Source of the DNA: Chitinophagaceae bacterium
GTDB taxonomy: Bacteria; Bacteroidota; Bacteroidia; Chitinophagales; Chitinophagaceae
NCBI GenBank assembly: GCA_026415715.1
Contig: JAOAGO010000014.1
Location: 16,738 to 62,792 of the forward strand
Direction of reading: 5' to 3'
DNA length: 46,055 nucleotides
This document shows, piece after piece, positions 41,389 to 46,055 of the stretch (positions are counted from its first letter, which is position 1; each line of letters starts with the position of its first letter). A model generated the notes under the pieces. It was given only the letters and a program-made list of their open reading frames with translations, had not been told where the DNA came from and did no database searches. The translations under genes and the position numbers were made by a program.

Positions 41389-43569
41389 TTACATTCTGAA
41401 TATTAAAGAAATGTTGAAATTTCTACCGTCAGAAGGCCAAACACCCGGCCCGGGATAAAAGACGGGTCTTTTGGTAAAATACTGCTTATCCGTAATATTA
41501 TTGAGAGCTAATTTTCCTTCCAGGAATTTAGTAACAGGCCAGCTCAGATTGATGTCCCATAAGGTGTAAGAAGGAACGAGGCCGATAGTACCGTTAAGGT
41601 TGGGTTTTTCTGTATTCAGCGGATCGGCAAAATGTTTTCCGGTATGGCTCATCAGTAAGGTTACGCTTAAGGAAGAAAGCTGAAAAGTTGCGCCGTTTCG
41701 GGTTATAATACGGGGAACTCCTTCCTGTATTTTATTTTTTATACTCACATTCTGGTGGCCGGATTTGATTTCGCCCCGAAGATATCTGGCCTCCATTAAC
41801 GCCGTGGCGGTAAAGAGGCTGAGCCGGGAAGTTCCGCCAAGGCGTTTTGTTATTTGAATAAAAATTTCCAAACCGTAGGTAGCGGCATCGCCCGTGTTTG
41901 TTCTCCATGTATAAAAATTACCGATGTTATCTGTGCGAGAAAGTGTGCCGAAACGGTTTCGGGTGAACAACCGGAATGCCGTAATATCCCACTGCCATGT
42001 CTGATTTTGCCCTCTGAAACCAATCTCCAGATTGCTTCCTTTTCCGTCTTTTATTTCTGGATCTACTTTTTCAAATACGGAGGCGGGAATAATATCTTTA
42101 AACAAAACGGGCCGGTAAGTTTCTGCAAAACTTCCGTAAAGCTCCGACCCCTTAAAGAGGTTATACACAAACCCTGCACCTTTGAGTAAATAAAACCGTT
42201 TCACCGACACGGGAATTTCATGTTCGGGATAATACACAATATTTCCTCGCAAACGACTTTCTCCGTTTTCTAAACGAACCCCTGCCTGAATGCTGAATTT
42301 TTCATTAAGGTAGAAACTGTTTTCGGCAAACCAGGAAATATTTCTGGTTTCAACCCGCAAATCTCTCCCCCAAACAGGATGTGTAAGGCTGATGTCGTAA
42401 TCAAACCCTGATGTTCCTCGGCCTTGTTGTTTTCTGTACATCCGGTTATACAAAGTTTGCATTCCGGCCGCCAATACATTTTTCTTTTCGCCGATTTGAT
42501 AATGACGCAGCCATCGTAATTCCGTGGTCAGACTACGGTATCGGTCTATATCCACTTGCCTTGGGTTATAATTCAGAATACTCAGATTAAATGTATCGGG
42601 TATCGTAGCCGGCCGGTCAAACAATACGCTGTTTCGGTAACCCGTTAAAAAGCCGGCGCTCCATTGTAAAATTTGTTTTTCACTCATTTTCCATATTAAA
42701 GAAACCGAAGGCAAATGAATATAGGGAGAATAATAATTACGGAATCTTGTAGCCTGTCGGGGATTTGCCTTAAACATAGAGTCGTTCAGCGGACCGGGAA
42801 TACGATAAACATATCCCGTTGTGGCGTAATCCAGATGAATTTCCAGACGGGATTCGGGAGTGTAACTTACCCGAATACCCCCGGCGCGATAATCAGATTC
42901 TTCATTCTGGCGATATCCTTTTCTTGTTCTTTTATTCACGAAAGCATAATATGTCCATTTGCCTGTTTTTCCTCCAACGGCATTGTATGTGCTCAACAAA
43001 CGAAATGAGCCTGCCGTATTATAACTTTCCAGACTAAAGGGTTTCGTGGTGTCGCCTTTTTTTGTAATAAAGTTGATCATACCGCCGTATTGAGGTCCGT
43101 ATTGTAATGAAGCCGTGCCGCGAATAAATTCAATTTTTTCAATCGCTTCCATGGGCAAACTGAAATGACTGGCGGGGTAGGCATACAAATCAGAATTGGT
43201 TAAAATGCCGTCCTTACGCAGGTTAAATTCCCATCCTCTGTGCGGGTCTAGTCCCCTTACGGAAATATTAAGCTGATTGCTTCCTTCCAAATCATAAACA
43301 ACTACTCCGGGGGTTTTGGCAAATATCTGTCGCGGTATTTTTTCGGCGAGCGAGGCATCCAGCGAAGGCAGATGGATCACATCATTTTTTTTCCCGGCAA
43401 TGAGAAATGCACCCGAAACAACACTCATACGGGAAATGTCTTTACGGGCTCTGGCTTCAACAACTACGGTCGAGAGCGTTTTTGCCAAACTGTCATTATC
43501 CTGAGCTGAAAGAGTTGGAATAAAATGTAAAAAAGAACAGACAAACAACACAAAGCAAATGCAGCGCAT
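41389..43569 (-). CDS. TonB-dependent receptor, FecA-like
   Basis: Outer-membrane importer, probably of ferric citrate or another ferric siderophore. 726 residues: signal peptide MRCICFVLFVCSFLHFIPTL to about 22, a TonB-box-like STVVVEARARKD, a plug domain to about 165 (PGVVVYDLEGSNQLNISVRG, IEKIEFIRGTASLQYGPQY, GGMINFITKKG), then the barrel. The end ITDKQYFTKRPVFYPGPGVW, WPSDGRNFNISLIFRM is typical of FecA relatives, with a C-terminal aromatic. It lacks an STN signalling domain and a carboxypeptidase-like N-terminal domain, and no FecI/FecR genes are nearby, so self-signalling is unlikely. The true substrate is uncertain. Confidence 0.92.
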   Translation of the reverse strand: MRCICFVLFVCSFLHFIPTLSAQDNDSLAKTLSTVVVEARARKDISRMSVVSGAFLIAGKKNDVIHLPSLDASLAEKIPRQIFAKTPGVVVYDLEGSNQLNISVRGLDPHRGWEFNLRKDGILTNSDLYAYPASHFSLPMEAIEKIEFIRGTASLQYGPQYGGMINFITKKGDTTKPFSLESYNTAGSFRLLSTYNAVGGKTGKWTYYAFVNKRTRKGYRQNEESDYRAGGIRVSYTPESRLEIHLDYATTGYVYRIPGPLNDSMFKANPRQATRFRNYYSPYIHLPSVSLIWKMSEKQILQWSAGFLTGYRNSVLFDRPATIPDTFNLSILNYNPRQVDIDRYRSLTTELRWLRHYQIGEKKNVLAAGMQTLYNRMYRKQQGRGTSGFDYDISLTHPVWGRDLRVETRNISWFAENSFYLNEKFSIQAGVRLENGESRLRGNIVYYPEHEIPVSVKRFYLLKGAGFVYNLFKGSELYGSFAETYRPVLFKDIIPASVFEKVDPEIKDGKGSNLEIGFRGQNQTWQWDITAFRLFTRNRFGTLSRTDNIGNFYTWRTNTGDAATYGLEIFIQITKRLGGTSRLSLFTATALMEARYLRGEIKSGHQNVSIKNKIQEGVPRIITRNGATFQLSSLSVTLLMSHTGKHFADPLNTEKPNLNGTIGLVPSYTLWDINLSWPVTKFLEGKLALNNITDKQYFTKRPVFYPGPGVWPSDGRNFNISLIFRM

Positions 43570-43594
43570 GCAATCCCCTTATCATTTTAGGATG

Positions 43595-43602
43595 CAAAAT
43601 TA
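43595..43602 (-). promoter_or_regulatory. Putative TonB receptor promoter (-7 element)
   Basis: Minus strand TAATTTTG, matching TAnnTTTG, 25 bases before the receptor start codon. The -33 region has no clear TTTG. No Fur-like palindrome was recognised. Confidence 0.45.
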
Positions 43603-43678
43603 TGAAATTAAGCTTTCTGAAGTGTAGAATGGATTTTAACCAAACGAAAAATGTATTATGCAAAACAACAGGAATTCA

Positions 43679-44647
43679 TCATTTGGCTAAATCATTTTCA
43701 CGAAAACGAAATCCGCGTAAAAAATCTTCTACAGACATTTTTTTTCTCCCTTCGGCCTGTATTTCTTTTACAAAAAGGTAACTATCGGCACAGGCAAAGG
43801 CTAAATAGGTTTTTCCGTCGGTGAGAAATGCACCGGGTTTTTTTAAGGGCGAAAGATTTTCCTGGTCTTGCTTTAGTTCGGTTTTATAAATTTTTATGAT
43901 TTTCCCGTTCAGCAGGGTAAAAGCGCCGGGTACAGGCGATAATCCCCGTACCAGATTATGTACTTCTTTTGCTGTTTTATTAAAATTTATCCGGCACATT
44001 TCATTGGTAATTTTAGGCGCCGTTTTCAGCACAACGTTTTCAGTAAGCAGGGCCTGAGGCATGGGAGTAATTTTTCCTTCTGCCAGTTGTTTTATGGTTT
44101 TCAGAAGCAGCGCTGCCCCTGCTCTTTTCATTCGCTCATACAATTCGCCTGCTGTTTCGTTCTTACTTATTCTGATTTTTTCCTGTAATAATATATCGCC
44201 GGTATCAATTTCATGTTTCAAACGAAACGTAGTAAGTCCCGTTTCTTCTTCTCCGTTTATGATGGCCCACTGTATCGGCGCGGCGCCACGGTATTGCGGA
44301 AGCAGCGAAGCGTGCAGATTAATGGTACCCATGGGCGGCATACTCCATACGGCTTCAGGAAGCATGCGAAATGCTACTACAACCTGAAGGTCGGCGCGCA
44401 GCGATCTGAGTTCGTCCAGAAAAAAAGGGTCTTTGAGTTTTTCGGGTTGCAGACAGGTTAAACCGTGTTCAACAGCATATTTTTTTACGGGGCTTTCGGC
44501 AGGTTTCAATCCTCGGCCGGCAGGCTTATCGGGCGCTGTAATAACCCCGGCAATAGTACAGCCTTCTTTAACCAGCGCATCCAATGAAGCCACGGCAAAA
44601 TCGGGTGTTCCCATAAATACAATCCGAAGTGTGGTATAATCCTTCAT
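43679..44647 (-). CDS. fmt: Methionyl-tRNA formyltransferase
   Basis: Formylates initiator Met-tRNA. From ATG 44647 it has 322 residues; an ATG five codons upstream is less likely because TACTTTCG, a near-promoter sequence, overlaps it. Blocks: LRIVFMGTPDFAVASLDAL, GVITAPDKPAGRGLKPAESP, the catalytic region NLHASLLPQYRGAAPIQWAI (Asn110, His112) with Asp in KHEIDTGDILLQEK, and VRGLSPVPGAFTLLNGK of the C-terminal tRNA-binding domain. Canonical. Twelve bases separate the track-length start from the upstream DUF1343 stop, so the two genes may be co-transcribed. Confidence 0.96.
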   Translation of the reverse strand: MKDYTTLRIVFMGTPDFAVASLDALVKEGCTIAGVITAPDKPAGRGLKPAESPVKKYAVEHGLTCLQPEKLKDPFFLDELRSLRADLQVVVAFRMLPEAVWSMPPMGTINLHASLLPQYRGAAPIQWAIINGEEETGLTTFRLKHEIDTGDILLQEKIRISKNETAGELYERMKRAGAALLLKTIKQLAEGKITPMPQALLTENVVLKTAPKITNEMCRINFNKTAKEVHNLVRGLSPVPGAFTLLNGKIIKIYKTELKQDQENLSPLKKPGAFLTDGKTYLAFACADSYLFVKEIQAEGRKKMSVEDFLRGFRFRENDLAK

Positions 44648-44674
44648 GAGGCGAAAGTACACCGTTCCCTGACA

Positions 44675-45946
44675 TCAAAGCGAATCGGCATCCGGATACA
44701 GTAAATATTTTTTTCTGATTTTTTTGAAAGCGCTCAATGCAGGTTCCCAGGTTTTTCTGATTTCTTCTTCTGTTTTTCCCTCAACAATCTGTTTCCATAA
44801 CAGGTTATTTCCTGCCAGTTTGTTAAAAAAAGATTCTTCCATTTTTCCCGATTTGGGAAGGATAAAAAAACTGTCTTTTTTAGGAAATAACCGGTACGCT
44901 TCCATGAGCCATCTGAGCTGGATACGCCGGTTCACCTTTTGCAGCACTTCTTCCGGAGTGCCGCTCAGATTCCATCCGTAGCAGATTTTGCCGCTATGTT
45001 TCGGATGTCGTGCCCCTTCATTGGGCATTGGAGTGAAAGCGTAGAGATGGGAGGGTAATTCCGGATGTCCGAAAAGCTGAAAGGGTTTTTCCGTTCCCCT
45101 GCCTTCGCTGAGTACGGTGCCCTCAAAAAAGCAGGTAGAGGGATATAAATACACAGATTGAATTTCCGGAAGATTTGGTGAAGGCTTTACGGGTAAGATG
45201 TATTTGCTGTTGTGCGTATAATTTTCGCAAGGGATAACTTTAATGGCAAAAGTGCTGCGGGAATATTTTTTGTTTTGTCTGGAAAATTGTTTCAGATAGG
45301 CATTGGCCCGTGGCGATAACCATTTTTCGCCAGCAAGCATCAAGGCATATTCCCCGATAGTCATTCCGTAAACAACTGGCACAGGCTGCATGCCTACGAA
45401 AGACCGGTATTTTTTTTCCAGCACCGGTCCGTCCACATAAAACCCGTTGGGATTCGGCCGGTCAAGAATAAGTAAAGGTTTTTGATAAGCAAAGGCCGCT
45501 TCCATAAACTCTTCAAGCGATGAGATATAGGTATAAAACCGTACACCTACATCTTGTATGTCAAAAAGGAGAATATCCGTGTTTTTCAAATCATCCGCCT
45601 CCGGACGCCTTTTTGTTCCGTACAATGAAATGACAGGTATTCCTGTTTTTTCATCAGTAAAGTTTCCGATTTTTTCTCCGGCGCCTGCCGTACCCCGGAA
45701 TCCGTGCTCAGGCCCGAAAATAACGGTAATGTTTACTCCTGCTTTACGAAGCGTATCTACCAGATGGGTTGCGCCAACCCTTGAAGTATGATTCGCAAAT
45801 ATTCCGACTCTCTTTCCTTTCAACAAAGGCAAATAAAGTTCCATGCGCTCCGCACCGGGTCTGATGGCGGAACCCGAAGCTGATTGCTGAGAAAACGGCT
45901 CACGGAAATTAATAAGTAGCGTAGTAAAAAAAAGTATCCATTTCAT
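44675..45946 (-). CDS. NamZ-like exo-beta-N-acetylmuramidase (DUF1343)
   Basis: Exported hydrolase of the DUF1343 family, whose characterised members (NamZ) release MurNAc from peptidoglycan fragments. About 423 residues from ATG 45946, chosen because MKWILFFTTLLINFREPFSQ is a signal peptide; an ATG six codons upstream is possible. Family segments: GKRVGIFANHTSRVGATHLV, FGPEHGFRGTAGAGEKIGNF, PVISLYGTKRRP, LLFDIQDVGVRFYTYISSLE, ILDRPNPNGFYVDGPVLE, VVYGMTIGEYALML, LYPSTCFFEGTVLSEGRGTE. The last part is charged and helical. The upstream IS end begins 38 bases before the start, so the original promoter may have been displaced. Confidence 0.93.
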   Translation of the reverse strand: MKWILFFTTLLINFREPFSQQSASGSAIRPGAERMELYLPLLKGKRVGIFANHTSRVGATHLVDTLRKAGVNITVIFGPEHGFRGTAGAGEKIGNFTDEKTGIPVISLYGTKRRPEADDLKNTDILLFDIQDVGVRFYTYISSLEEFMEAAFAYQKPLLILDRPNPNGFYVDGPVLEKKYRSFVGMQPVPVVYGMTIGEYALMLAGEKWLSPRANAYLKQFSRQNKKYSRSTFAIKVIPCENYTHNSKYILPVKPSPNLPEIQSVYLYPSTCFFEGTVLSEGRGTEKPFQLFGHPELPSHLYAFTPMPNEGARHPKHSGKICYGWNLSGTPEEVLQKVNRRIQLRWLMEAYRLFPKKDSFFILPKSGKMEESFFNKLAGNNLLWKQIVEGKTEEEIRKTWEPALSAFKKIRKKYLLYPDADSL

Positions 45947-45983
45947 ATCATCAAAATTCTGCAATCGGCAACATATGAAAAGC

Positions 45984-46055
45984 TGTGTTCAACAAATAAG
46001 TGCAATTTTTTAAAAGGGAAAGGAAAAAAGCTTTTAAGGGCTTTTTTCCTTTAGA
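45984..46055 (+). mobile_element. End of second IS30-family element (runs off right edge)
   Basis: TGTTCAACAAATAAGTGCAA (45986-46005) and the following AAGGGAAA, AAAAAAGC, GGGCTTTTTTCCTTT closely match the minus-strand reading of 16684 down to about 16615. It is therefore the same end of a related IS30 element, here on the plus strand, with its transposase expected beyond the window. The terminator-like hairpin is present too. This copy sits in inverted orientation relative to the one at 15.6-16.7 kb. Confidence 0.8.
46023..46049 (+). terminator. Terminator-like hairpin at right IS30 end
   Basis: GGAAAAAAGC and GCTTTTTTCC flank a short TTTTAAGG loop with T-rich ends, the equivalent of the hairpin at 16621-16651. 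Confidence 0.55.

Noticed and set aside
1-46055. tRNA genes
   Set aside because: The intergenic regions were scanned by eye for T-loop GTTCGA-type signals and cloverleaf stems; none was convincing, but an automated scan was not possible.

Overview
The window reads as a chromosomal segment of a Bacteroidota bacterium, probably close to Chitinophagales/Saprospirales; the order is my inference from protein style. Pointers are a type IX secretion (T9SS) C-terminal sorting domain, Bacteroidota-type promoters (TAnnTTTG, once with a TTTG box 20 nt upstream), the near absence of Shine-Dalgarno sequences, a futalosine-pathway menaquinone gene and a FecA-like TonB receptor. Almost every gene is on the minus strand.

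Layout, left to right. 1-7.9 kb: 5' part of an S9 oligopeptidase B lipoprotein, a small exported protein, then murB, priA, plsC, a DUF4258 protein and thyA. 8.0-13.9 kb: a TerB-like protein convergent with proline dehydrogenase, then a light/DNA-repair-type island: an SDR enzyme divergent from an FeS-BCP-like photolyase homologue, a 48-residue DUF2256 zinc-ribbon protein and a second photolyase homologue whose alpha/beta-like domain lies at the C-terminus; a hotdog acyl-CoA thioesterase follows. 13.9-16.7 kb: decayed DNA with a truncated T9SS cargo gene carrying an in-frame stop before its sorting domain, and a degenerate IS30-family element with recognisable terminal inverted repeats. 16.7-31.1 kb: rpsA, map, secY and the S10/spc ribosomal protein cluster (rpsJ to rplO). 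The usual continuation after map (infA, rpmJ, rpsM, rpsK, rpsD, rpoA, rplQ) is absent and rpsA takes its place. 31.5-36.3 kb: thrABC, preceded by a 17-codon leader ORF containing TITTT, which looks like ribosome-mediated threonine/isoleucine attenuation. 36.4-46.0 kb: mqnE, a concentrative nucleoside transporter, a 765-base intergenic stretch full of hairpin repeats, folC, a FecA-like TonB receptor, fmt and a NamZ/DUF1343 hydrolase. The right edge enters a second IS30-type element, in inverted orientation to the first.

Most genes are housekeeping: translation, peptidoglycan, replication restart, folate/thymidylate and threonine synthesis. The points most worth following are the threonine leader, a terminator/antiterminator-like structure in an unusually long rpsJ-rplC gap, the photolyase/DUF2256 island (the first protein appears to lack the family's iron-sulfur ligands, the second looks circularly permuted), and the pair of inverted IS30 ends. 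All assignments come from reading the sequence; no database search was run.
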